Part shown: in pieces, positions 7,224-14,523 of the stretch
How the letters are laid out: the number at the start of each line of letters is the position of its first letter
Position numbering within the stretch: the first letter of the stretch is position 1
NCBI RefSeq assembly: GCF_013344685.1
Contig: NZ_CP050137.1
Location: 372,001-436,000, forward strand
DNA: 64,000 nt
Direction: 5' to 3'
From: Sphingomonas sp. CL5.1
GTDB lineage: Bacteria; Pseudomonadota; Alphaproteobacteria; Sphingomonadales; Sphingomonadaceae
Made by a program: the position numbers and the translations under genes
The notes under the pieces: generated by a model
Seen by the model: the letters and a program-made list of their open reading frames with translations, nothing else
What the model was told of the DNA's origin: nothing
The model's database searches: none

Positions 7224-9470
7224 CTATTTCCCCTCCACCGTCGCGCGCGCCTGATCGAGCCGCGCGGCATAGTCGCGCAGCACCTTGGCGGTGCGGCCGA
7301 CGAACTCGCGGGCGTCGTCGAAGCGGCGCTCCTCGATCGCCTCGCGCACGCCGGGCAGCGTCTTCGCACCATAGCCGGTGAAGCGGCCGGGGGCGTAGAT
7401 CAGGTGCTTGTACCACGGCCGCTCCGGCAGGCCGCGATCGTCGAGCAGCAGCTGGTCGATGTCGCGAAGCTGCGCGGAGAGCCGGTCGCGTTGCGCCTGC
7501 GATAGCGCCGCGCCCCGCGCCGCCAGCGCGCCATCGAACGCGGCGGCCGATTGCCTGAGCGTCTTCACCGCACCGTCGAGCGCCGCGAAATCGAACTCGG
7601 GCGTCACCGCCTCCGGCGCCGGGGCGCCGACCGGCTTGAGCGGATCGCTGGCGAGGCGGAACGCGCCATCGGCGATCAGCCTGTCGCGCTTCGTATCCTC
7701 GGCGCGACGATCGGCGGCGAGCTTCTTCACCTCGCCAAGATAGATCCCGACCGTGTCGGCGAAATCGCCGTAGCGCTGCACCGGCAGGTCGGCGTCGGCG
7801 AGCCGCAGCACCAGCCGCCCGACCACCTTCGACAGCGCCGCGCCATATTTCAGGCCCGGATCGTCGAAGGTCGTTACATGGTGGAAGCTGTCGTAGATCG
7901 AATGATAGACGCCGTCGGACTCATCCTCGCCGCCGAAGCCGATGTTGATCGCGGGCAGGCCGAGATGCTGGATATAGGCGGAATAGTCCGACCCCGATCC
8001 CAGCGCGCCGAGCGGCAGGTCGCCGCCCTTCTCGGCCGCCGCCAGCGCGGTTGCGTTGACCTGCCCCGTATGATCGAACGCATCGGCGAGAACGCCCGCG
8101 CGGGCGCGCGCCGCGACGCTCGCGCCCGTCTCCGGATCGGTCACGTCGGCGGCAACGGCATTGACGAGATGCTGGAACGAATGGCTGCCCTGCGCATGGA
8201 GCATCCCGCGCCCGTTGCCGTCGGTGTTGATGTAGATCGCGCCCTTCTGCTTCAGCTCGTCGGCATGTTGCTCGGCCCATTCGGTCGAGCCGAGCAGCAT
8301 CGGCTCCTCCGCGTCCCAGCTCGTATAGACGATCGTCCGCGCCGGCCGCCAGCCGGAGCGATACAATTCGCCGAGCGCCTTCGCCTCCGAAAGCATCGCG
8401 ACATTGCCGGAAAGCGGATCGGCCGCGCCGAACACCCAGCCGTCATGATGATTGCCGCGGATCACCCATTGATCGGGATAGCGCGAGCCTTTCAGCATCG
8501 CGATCACGTCATAGGCCGGCGTCAGCTTCCAGTTGGACTTCACCGCGAGATGGACGGATACGCCGCCGTTGCCGCCCATATGATAGGTGACGGGCAGCGC
8601 GCCACGCCACGGCGCCGGCGCGACCGGGCCGCCGAGCCGCGCGAGCAGCTTGCCCGCATCGCCATAGGACATCGGCAGCACCGGAATCTTGAGGATCGTC
8701 GGCGCTTGCTCGCGGGTCAGCCTTTTGGCGTTGAGCGTCGCGCCGATGCCGGGGGTCAGCGGGTCGCCGGGATAGAGCGGCATGTCCGCGACCGAGCCGC
8801 GCTGCACGCTGCCCGCCGGGCGCGCCCCGCCGACCGGATAGGCGTCGCCTTGCGCATAGCCGTCATCGGCCGGATCGGAATAGATGATGCAGCCGATCGC
8901 GCCGTGATCCTGCGCCAGCTTGGGCTTCAGCCCGCGCCAGCCGGTGCCGTAGCGCGCGATGACGATCTTGCCCTTCACGTCGATGCCGCGCCGGGCGAGC
9001 GCCTTGTAATCCTCCGGCATCCCGTAATTGACGTAGACGAGATCGCCGGTGACGTCGCCGTCGCCCTGGAAGGCGACATAGGGCGGCAGCGCATCGGCCG
9101 TCTTCGACGACGTATCGTCGCCGGGGACCGGCGGCTCCTGTCCGCCCAGCACGATCTTCTCCGGCGCGACCATCTCCACGGTGGTGGAGATCGGCGTGGG
9201 ATAGAGGACGTGGAACGTCTCGATATGCGCGTCCCAGCCCCATTGCTTGAACTTGGCGAGGATCGCCTCGGCGTTGGCCTTGTCGTGTGGCGAGCCGACA
9301 TGGTTCGGCGCGGACGACATGTCCTTCAGCCACGCCAGCTGGTCGGCCGAGCTGATATGCTGGTCGAACTGCGCCTCGATCGCCTTGCGGTCGGTGGATG
9401 CGGTCTGCGCCACGCCGGCCGCCGCCATCGCCGCGAGCGCGGCCCCCGCCAGAATCTGTGCTGCGCGCAT
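7224..9470 (-). CDS. M28 metallopeptidase, glutamate carboxypeptidase II-like
   Basis: Exported zinc peptidase of 748 residues. A signal peptide ends at AAAGVAQT. Then come a PA-type inserted domain (about residues 100-300) and the M28 catalytic domain. Zinc ligands and the catalytic acid are visible in NHHDGWVFGAADPLSG, YTSWDAEEPMLLGSTEW, YINTDGNGRG and YHSIYDSFHHV, the order seen in PSMA/GCPII. A C-terminal helical region resembles the transferrin-receptor-like dimerisation domain. Start at 9470 follows a G-rich stretch and directly begins the signal peptide. The enzyme probably trims peptides or acylated amino acids outside the inner membrane. It appears to be a single-gene transcript. Confidence 0.9.
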   Translation of the reverse strand: MRAAQILAGAALAAMAAAGVAQTASTDRKAIEAQFDQHISSADQLAWLKDMSSAPNHVGSPHDKANAEAILAKFKQWGWDAHIETFHVLYPTPISTTVEMVAPEKIVLGGQEPPVPGDDTSSKTADALPPYVAFQGDGDVTGDLVYVNYGMPEDYKALARRGIDVKGKIVIARYGTGWRGLKPKLAQDHGAIGCIIYSDPADDGYAQGDAYPVGGARPAGSVQRGSVADMPLYPGDPLTPGIGATLNAKRLTREQAPTILKIPVLPMSYGDAGKLLARLGGPVAPAPWRGALPVTYHMGGNGGVSVHLAVKSNWKLTPAYDVIAMLKGSRYPDQWVIRGNHHDGWVFGAADPLSGNVAMLSEAKALGELYRSGWRPARTIVYTSWDAEEPMLLGSTEWAEQHADELKQKGAIYINTDGNGRGMLHAQGSHSFQHLVNAVAADVTDPETGASVAARARAGVLADAFDHTGQVNATALAAAEKGGDLPLGALGSGSDYSAYIQHLGLPAINIGFGGEDESDGVYHSIYDSFHHVTTFDDPGLKYGAALSKVVGRLVLRLADADLPVQRYGDFADTVGIYLGEVKKLAADRRAEDTKRDRLIADGAFRLASDPLKPVGAPAPEAVTPEFDFAALDGAVKTLRQSAAAFDGALAARGAALSQAQRDRLSAQLRDIDQLLLDDRGLPERPWYKHLIYAPGRFTGYGAKTLPGVREAIEERRFDDAREFVGRTAKVLRDYAARLDQARATVEGK

Positions 9471-9540
9471 CCCGTCCCCCCGTTCTGATCGTTTCCGTTC
9501 CGCGCAACATGAAACGGTTGGCGGCATCAACGCAAGCGGC

Positions 9541-10197
9541 TCAATCGGCGCGTCGCGCCAGCCCCGCTTGCTCCATCCGCCAGACGAGCTGGTCGAAGCG
9601 ATCCTGCCCGAAGAACGGCTCGCCGCCGAACGCCATCAGCGGCACGCCGTAATGGCCGGCGGCGCGCTGGTCCGCCTCATTGGCCTCGATCGCGGCGGCG
9701 AGTCGCTCCCCTTGCGCTTCCACCACGCGATCCATCTCGGCGAGGTCCAGCCCGGCGGCGGCCGCCGCATGGGCGAGGTGGTCGCCCTCGTGCCAGTTAT
9801 CGGTCGCGCCGCTCCAGATCAGGCGGCTCACCGCGGCGATGAACGGCAGGCCGCGCCCGCGCTCGGCAGCAAGCTGGCCCAGGCGGCTGAGCCGGTGGAT
9901 ATAAGGCTGTTCCTTCGGATAGGTGCGCGTCGCGAAGTCCATCACCACCGGATCGGGACGCGGCCAGCGATAGGGCAAGCCGAGATATTCCGCCGTCCGC
10001 ACCGTGTCGCGCATCAGATAGCTGACCCACAGCGGATCGCCGTTCGAGAAGAACTCCGGCTGCCGCACCGCGATCGGGCGGACGACGCGGACATTGCAGC
10101 GCACGTCGAAATCGCGCTCCAGCGCCACCAGCCGGGGTGTCACCAGATAGGAATAGGGCGAACGGAACGACCAGAAGCAATCGAACGCCAGCGTCAT
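9541..10197 (-). CDS. Thioredoxin-fold protein of the DsbA / 2-hydroxychromene-2-carboxylate isomerase family
   Basis: Protein of 218 residues opening with FDCFWSFRSPYSYL, the serine-containing active-site loop of the GST-kappa-like 2-hydroxychromene-2-carboxylate isomerase family, not a CxxC disulfide motif. Family members use glutathione to isomerise aromatic catabolic intermediates, but many relatives have no known substrate. GHYGVPLMAFGGEPFFGQDR is the conserved C-terminal GVP-and-GQDR stretch. The ATG at 10197 overlaps the TetR stop (ATGA) and has AGGAGGATGTGAA upstream. It is the last gene of the membrane protein-sulfatase-TetR operon, so it may process a sulfated aromatic after desulfation (inference). 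Confidence 0.75.
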   Translation of the reverse strand: MTLAFDCFWSFRSPYSYLVTPRLVALERDFDVRCNVRVVRPIAVRQPEFFSNGDPLWVSYLMRDTVRTAEYLGLPYRWPRPDPVVMDFATRTYPKEQPYIHRLSRLGQLAAERGRGLPFIAAVSRLIWSGATDNWHEGDHLAHAAAAAGLDLAEMDRVVEAQGERLAAAIEANEADQRAAGHYGVPLMAFGGEPFFGQDRFDQLVWRMEQAGLARRAD

Positions 10198-10772
10198 TTC
10201 ACATCCTCCTGCGGCAACAGCCGCGCGATCGCCCCCGCCACCACCGCGCGGGCGTTTTCCGGCGACAGGTTCTGATCGAGCCGCAGCCGCTGCCACGTCT
10301 CGAAGCTGAGCAGCAGGTCGATCGCCTCCAGCAGCACGGCGTCCCCCGCGACCGCCGGCGGCAGCAGCCCGACCAGCCGCTCGCGCATCGTCGCCAGCAC
10401 GCCGGCATGATGCCGCTGGATCGTCGCGGAGGCGTGACGATGCGCGTCGGCGGCGCGCTTGTACGGCATCAGCCGCTCATAGGTGTCGAGCCGGCGCGCC
10501 AGCATCTCGCCCAACTGCCCGCGCCAGTCCGCCGCCGTGAATGGATCGAGCCAGTCGTGATATTCGCGCGCGAGCCGCTCGGCCATGCCGGCGTAGATCG
10601 CCTCCATGTCGGCGAACTGGCGGAAGACGGTGCGCAGGCCCACCCCGGCACGCGCGGCGATCTGCTCGGCGGGGGGCGCGGGATCGCCCTCCCCGACCAG
10701 CGCAACCATCGCCTCGACGATCTTGCGCCGGCTCACCTCCGATCGCTTTCGCCTGCCGTCTTCCGCCGCCAT
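10194..10772 (-). CDS. TetR-family regulator
   Basis: Regulator of 192 residues with a TetR N-terminal HTH: SRRKIVEAMVALVGEG, then AEQIAARAGVGLRTVFRQF. The C-terminal helical ligand domain has no recognised subfamily signature. Its ATG shares an A with the sulfatase stop (TGATG), and its own stop overlaps the next ATG, so it is embedded in the operon. Autoregulation through the palindrome at 12867-12881 is plausible, but nothing in the sequence proves that pairing. Confidence 0.87.
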   Translation of the reverse strand: MAAEDGRRKRSEVSRRKIVEAMVALVGEGDPAPPAEQIAARAGVGLRTVFRQFADMEAIYAGMAERLAREYHDWLDPFTAADWRGQLGEMLARRLDTYERLMPYKRAADAHRHASATIQRHHAGVLATMRERLVGLLPPAVAGDAVLLEAIDLLLSFETWQRLRLDQNLSPENARAVVAGAIARLLPQEDVK

Positions 10773-12421
10773 CAGTTCGCCCAGTAGATATAGGTTTCGC
10801 CCGTGCGCGGCGTCGTACCCAGCGGGCGGTCGATGGCAATGGGCGAGCGGATCAGCGCCGGCCAGGAGGGCTTCACCTGCTCCGCGTCGTGGCGGCGGAT
10901 CAGCGCGGTGAGCCGCTGCACCTCCGCCGGATTTGCGGCGGCGGCATCGCGCTGCTCGGTCGGGTCGCCCTTGAGATCGTAGAGCAAGGATTCACGCGGG
11001 ATATCGAGGATCTGGAGCTTGGCGTCGCCGTCGCGCACCGCCTGATAGTCACCGCTCTTCCAGAACAGGGTGCGCTTCGGCATCGGCTCGTGCCGCGCAT
11101 CGACATAGGGCGACAGGTCGATACCGTCGATCACCCGGTCGGCGGGCGGCTTCAATCCGGCGGCGGCGGCGGCGGTGGCGAAGAGGTCGAAATGGCTGAC
11201 CGTGCCGTCCACCCGCGTCTCCGGCGCGATCCGCGCGGGCCAGCGCATGAACAGCGGCACCCTGATTCCGCCCTCGAAGAAGGTCGCCTTCCAGCCGCGA
11301 TACGGGCGGTTGATGTCGGGCAGGCCGATATAATGCGCGCCGCCATTGTCGCTGGTGAAGATGACGAGCGTGTTCCTGTCCAGCCCGCGATCCTTCAGCG
11401 CCCGCATCACCTGCCCCACGCCGCGATCGAGCGCGCGGATCATCGCGGCATAGACGCGCGTGCGGCGATCGGGGATCGCGGCCAGCGCGTCATAATCGCT
11501 CTTCAGCGCCTGAAGCGGCGTGTGCGGGGCGTTATAGGCGAGGTAGAGGAAGAACGGCCGGTTGCGGTTGGCGTCGATCGCGCGGATCGCCTGATGCGTC
11601 AGGTAATCGGTCATGTAGCGATCGGGGTGGAACCGCTCGCCGCCGTTATATTGCACGCTGAACGGCAGGTTGGCCCAGATATATTTGTCGATCGGGTCGA
11701 AATCCTGCTTCGAGTTGACGACGTTCGGGTCGCCCTCGCGCGCGTACATCTGGCCGCCGATGATGAAGCCCAGGCTCTCGTCGAAGCCGCGCTGCTCGGG
11801 GCGCATCCCTGGCTCCCCGCCGAGATGCCATTTGCCGAGATGGATATTGTGATAGCCGCCGGTGCGCAGCAGGTCGGCGATCGTCCGCTCGCTGGTCGGG
11901 ATGCCCTTGCTGTTCGCGGGGGGATCGTTGTCCACCGCCTGCTGGTCGAGGATCGTCTTGTATCGCCAGTTGCTCGGGAAGCCGGCGATCGTCTTGGCGA
12001 AGCGCGTGTCGGTCGGCGTGAACTCGAAGCCGAAGCGCGTCGGATAGCGCCCGGTGAGCAGCGCCGCGCGCGAGGGCGCGCAGGTGGCGTTGCCGGCATA
12101 GGCCTGCGCGAAGCTCGCGCCCTGATGCCCGATCGCGTCGATGTTCGGCGTCTTGAGCAGCCCATGCGCCACCCCGCCGCCGTTGAAGCTGATGTCGTTG
12201 AAGCCGAGATCGTCGGCGAGGATCAGCACGATATTGGGCGGGCGCTGCTCGGGCGGCAGCAGCGGTTTCGCCGGGCCGGGCTGCCAGGTGATCTCGCGGA
12301 ACGGATGGACGCGCGGCGCGAGCCAGCCGGGCAGGTGGAGCAGCACATAATCCTTCGCCGCGAACCCCGCGACCGCCGCCACACCGACCGTGCCGAGCGC
12401 GATCTTCTTCCAGCGTTTCAT
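10772..12421 (-). CDS. Type I sulfatase (arylsulfatase-like)
   Basis: Enzyme of 549 residues hydrolysing sulfate esters. Metal-binding LILADDLGFNDISFNG lies near residues 67-81. The formylglycine signature CAPSRAALLTGR has C114 as the residue oxidised to formylglycine. Further conserved segments are YNAPHTPLQ and IFTSDNGGAHY. An N-terminal hydrophobic stretch (about 7-22) suggests membrane anchoring or export. This is a Cys-type sulfatase, so a maturase is needed, and none is encoded in the window. Its ATG overlaps the stop of the upstream small membrane gene (ATGA), and its stop overlaps the TetR start. Substrate is unknown; an aromatic or glycan sulfate is possible. Confidence 0.93.
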   Translation of the reverse strand: MKRWKKIALGTVGVAAVAGFAAKDYVLLHLPGWLAPRVHPFREITWQPGPAKPLLPPEQRPPNIVLILADDLGFNDISFNGGGVAHGLLKTPNIDAIGHQGASFAQAYAGNATCAPSRAALLTGRYPTRFGFEFTPTDTRFAKTIAGFPSNWRYKTILDQQAVDNDPPANSKGIPTSERTIADLLRTGGYHNIHLGKWHLGGEPGMRPEQRGFDESLGFIIGGQMYAREGDPNVVNSKQDFDPIDKYIWANLPFSVQYNGGERFHPDRYMTDYLTHQAIRAIDANRNRPFFLYLAYNAPHTPLQALKSDYDALAAIPDRRTRVYAAMIRALDRGVGQVMRALKDRGLDRNTLVIFTSDNGGAHYIGLPDINRPYRGWKATFFEGGIRVPLFMRWPARIAPETRVDGTVSHFDLFATAAAAAGLKPPADRVIDGIDLSPYVDARHEPMPKRTLFWKSGDYQAVRDGDAKLQILDIPRESLLYDLKGDPTEQRDAAAANPAEVQRLTALIRRHDAEQVKPSWPALIRSPIAIDRPLGTTPRTGETYIYWAN

Positions 12422-12801
12422 GGCCGCGCCTCCGCGAAGGCGCGGCGGCCGAGCAGCAGGATCACAATCATCACCGCCTCCATCGCCATCGGCGGGAAGG
12501 CGCTGCCCGGCGCGCCGTCCGCGATCAGGCTGACCACGCGCCCAGTGATCGCGATCGAGAGCAGCGCGAGCGGCACGAGCAGCGGCGCGCCGTCACGCCG
12601 CCATGCGCCGATCAGCGCCGCCGCGCCGCCGACGACGAAAAAGGCGGTGAAGTCCGCCCGCAGCGTCGCCATCCCCTGCGTGCCGAGCGGCTCCAGCAGG
12701 AAGCGCTGCGCCGATCCCGCCGGATCGAGCAGGAAACCCAGCCCCAGCACGATGTTGAACAGCGCCACCAGCGCCACGAGCACGCGCGATATCTGCGTCA
12801 C
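12418..12801 (-). CDS. Small membrane protein, DUF4345-like
   Basis: Protein of 127 residues with about four membrane helices (VLVALVALFNIVLGLGFLL, FTAFFVVGGAAALIGAW, LLVPLALLSIAITGRVV, MEAVMIVILLLG). The layout, with LDPAGSAQ after helix 1 and LRADFTAFFVVGG in helix 2, resembles DUF4345-type proteins. No function is known. I chose the GTG at 12801 because GGGGAGAGGA lies upstream; longer in-frame starts would add a non-hydrophobic tail. It is the first gene of the sulfatase operon and its stop overlaps the sulfatase ATG. Confidence 0.6.
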   Translation of the reverse strand: MTQISRVLVALVALFNIVLGLGFLLDPAGSAQRFLLEPLGTQGMATLRADFTAFFVVGGAAALIGAWRRDGAPLLVPLALLSIAITGRVVSLIADGAPGSAFPPMAMEAVMIVILLLGRRAFAEARP

Positions 12802-12866
12802 GGCCGCATCCTCTCCCCTGTTTTCTGGCGGCGATCCTATCACGCGCGGCGCGCCGCGCAAGTATC

Positions 12867-12881
12867 GGCATTGATAATGCC
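12867..12881. promoter_or_regulatory. Operator-like palindrome GGCATT-GAT-AATGCC
   Basis: A perfect 6-3-6 inverted repeat in the short divergent space between the sulfatase operon (start 12801) and the metallo-beta-lactamase gene (start 12925). It sits in AT-richer DNA where both promoters must lie. The TetR protein of the operon is the obvious candidate ligand (inference). Confidence 0.45.
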
Positions 12882-12924
12882 ATAATATCGCTTATTCTCG
12901 CCGCAATAGATGGGGAGAGGATCG

Positions 12925-14013
12925 ATGCGGCACGCGATATGGTGGGCGACGGGCGGCGCGGCGCTGACGGCGCTGCTCGCGGTGGCGGCGTTTCCGGGGG
13001 CGATCGGGCGCGAGGCGGCGCGGATCGCGATCGACGCGCGCGCGGGGGTGGACGTCACGCGCGAACTGCCGGACGGACTGCACGTCGCGCTGTGCGGCAC
13101 CGGCTCGCCGATGCCCGATCCGACCCGCGCCGGGCCGTGCAGCGTGGTGATCGCGGGCCGGCATGTCTTCGTCGTCGACGCAGGCGAGGGCGGCGCGCGC
13201 AACATCATGCTGATGGGCATCCCCAATGGCCGCATCGAGCGCGTTTTCCTGACGCATCTCCATTCCGACCATATCGACGGGCTGGGGCCGATGCTGCTGT
13301 TCGCCTGGACCGGCGCGGGGCGGACGCGGCCGCTGCCCGTCCACGGCCCGGCGGGGACCGAGCGGGTCGTCGCCGGATTCGATCAGGCCTATGCGATCGA
13401 CGCCGGCTTCCGCACCGCGCACCACGGCCCGATCGTCGCGCCGCCGTCCGGCGCCGGCGGGGCGGCGGTGCCCTTCGCGCTGCCGCCGAAAGGGGACTGG
13501 TCGCCGGTGCCGGTCTATGCCGGCGACGGCATCACCGTCACCGCCTTCCGCGTCGATCACGGCCCGGTCGAGCCGGCGGTCGGCTATCGCTTCACCTACA
13601 AGGGGCGGTCGCTCGTGTTCAGCGGCGACACCAGCCCGACGCCCTCGATCGTGCGCAACGCGCGCGGCGCGGATCTGCTGGTGCACGAAGGGCTGCAACC
13701 CCGGCTCGTCGGTCTGATGACCGAAGTGCTGGAACAGCGCGGGCAGACCGCACTCACCCAGATCACGCGCGACATCCTCAACTACCACACCTCGCCTGAG
13801 GACGCCGCCGCCGAGGCGCAGGCGGCCGGGGTGAAGCATCTCGTGTTCAGCCACAACATCCCGCAGATGCCCTCGCGGGTGATGTATCCCGCCTTCCTCG
13901 GCGATGCGCGGCAACGGTTCGACGGGACGATCACGGTGGGCGAGGACGGGATGGTGTTCAGCCTTCCCGCCGGCGGCACCGGGATGGAGCTGCGCCGCTG
14001 GTCCGTGCGATAG
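12925..14013 (+). CDS. Exported metallo-beta-lactamase-fold hydrolase, RNase Z-like
   Basis: Protein of 362 residues. An N-terminal hydrophobic segment (residues about 5-25) acts as signal peptide or anchor. The fold opens with LHVALCGTGSPMPDP. The zinc motif FLTHLHSDHIDGLGP carries HxHxDH, and FSGDTSPTPS plus HNIP give later metal ligands. The order matches the RNase Z/arylsulfatase-like branch of the MBL superfamily, but an exported version cannot mature tRNA. Hydrolysis of a small ester is more likely. The ATG at 12925 follows GGGGAGAGG. It diverges from the sulfatase operon, so both may act on one class of sulfate or aryl ester (inference). Confidence 0.8.
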   Translation: MRHAIWWATGGAALTALLAVAAFPGAIGREAARIAIDARAGVDVTRELPDGLHVALCGTGSPMPDPTRAGPCSVVIAGRHVFVVDAGEGGARNIMLMGIPNGRIERVFLTHLHSDHIDGLGPMLLFAWTGAGRTRPLPVHGPAGTERVVAGFDQAYAIDAGFRTAHHGPIVAPPSGAGGAAVPFALPPKGDWSPVPVYAGDGITVTAFRVDHGPVEPAVGYRFTYKGRSLVFSGDTSPTPSIVRNARGADLLVHEGLQPRLVGLMTEVLEQRGQTALTQITRDILNYHTSPEDAAAEAQAAGVKHLVFSHNIPQMPSRVMYPAFLGDARQRFDGTITVGEDGMVFSLPAGGTGMELRRWSVR

Positions 14014-14032
14014 GACGGATCGGTCCTGGTCC

Positions 14033-14443
14033 CTAGCCGAGCTGGGCGAATATCTCCGCGAACAATGGCCTGAGCCGCCTGATCTCCTCGCGATGCACCG
14101 CCGAGAGTTCATCGAGGATACGATACGCCTTGGGCGTCAGGCGGAGCAGCGCGCGCCGGCGATCGGCGGTGGCGGCCTCGCGCGTCACCAGCCCCAGCAC
14201 CTCCAGCCGGTTGACCAGGCCGGTCGCGCTGTGCGGCTTCATGATCAGCCGCTCGGCGACGCGGCCCACCGTTGCCTCGTCCAGCGTGCTGCCCCGGATC
14301 GCGAGCAACGCCTGATGCTGCCGCGGGGTTAGCCCGACCTCGCCCGCGCGCGCCTCGCTGAACGACTGGAAGCGGCGGATCGCATGGCGGAACTCGGCCA
14401 GCGCCGCATAATCCGCATCCCCGATCCCGTCCTCCGCCGCCAT
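14033..14443 (-). CDS. MarR-family regulator
   Basis: Winged-helix regulator of 136 residues. The core reads EVGLTPRQHQALLAIRG, VGRVAERLIMKPHSATGLVNRLE and the wing ATADRRRALLRLTPKAY, all classic MarR features. The start at 14443 has GGAAGAAG upstream. It diverges from the ClC transporter gene. The 80 bp between them hold a perfect 17-bp palindrome, so it probably represses itself and the transporter. The inducing ligand cannot be read from sequence. Confidence 0.9.
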   Translation of the reverse strand: MAAEDGIGDADYAALAEFRHAIRRFQSFSEARAGEVGLTPRQHQALLAIRGSTLDEATVGRVAERLIMKPHSATGLVNRLEVLGLVTREAATADRRRALLRLTPKAYRILDELSAVHREEIRRLRPLFAEIFAQLG

Positions 14444-14466
14444 CCCGCTTCTTCCCCGATTGAAAC

Positions 14467-14483
14467 ATATCGTATTACGATAT
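14467..14483. promoter_or_regulatory. Perfect palindrome ATATCGTA-T-TACGATAT, candidate MarR operator
   Basis: An 8-1-8 perfect inverted repeat located 23 bp upstream of the MarR start and 41 bp upstream of the ClC start. Its length and AT-rich symmetry suit MarR dimers, and it would occlude promoters in both directions. Confidence 0.7.
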
Positions 14484-14523
14484 AAACGCGCGCCGCCATC
14501 GTCCGACAAGGCTCGCCTCTCTT

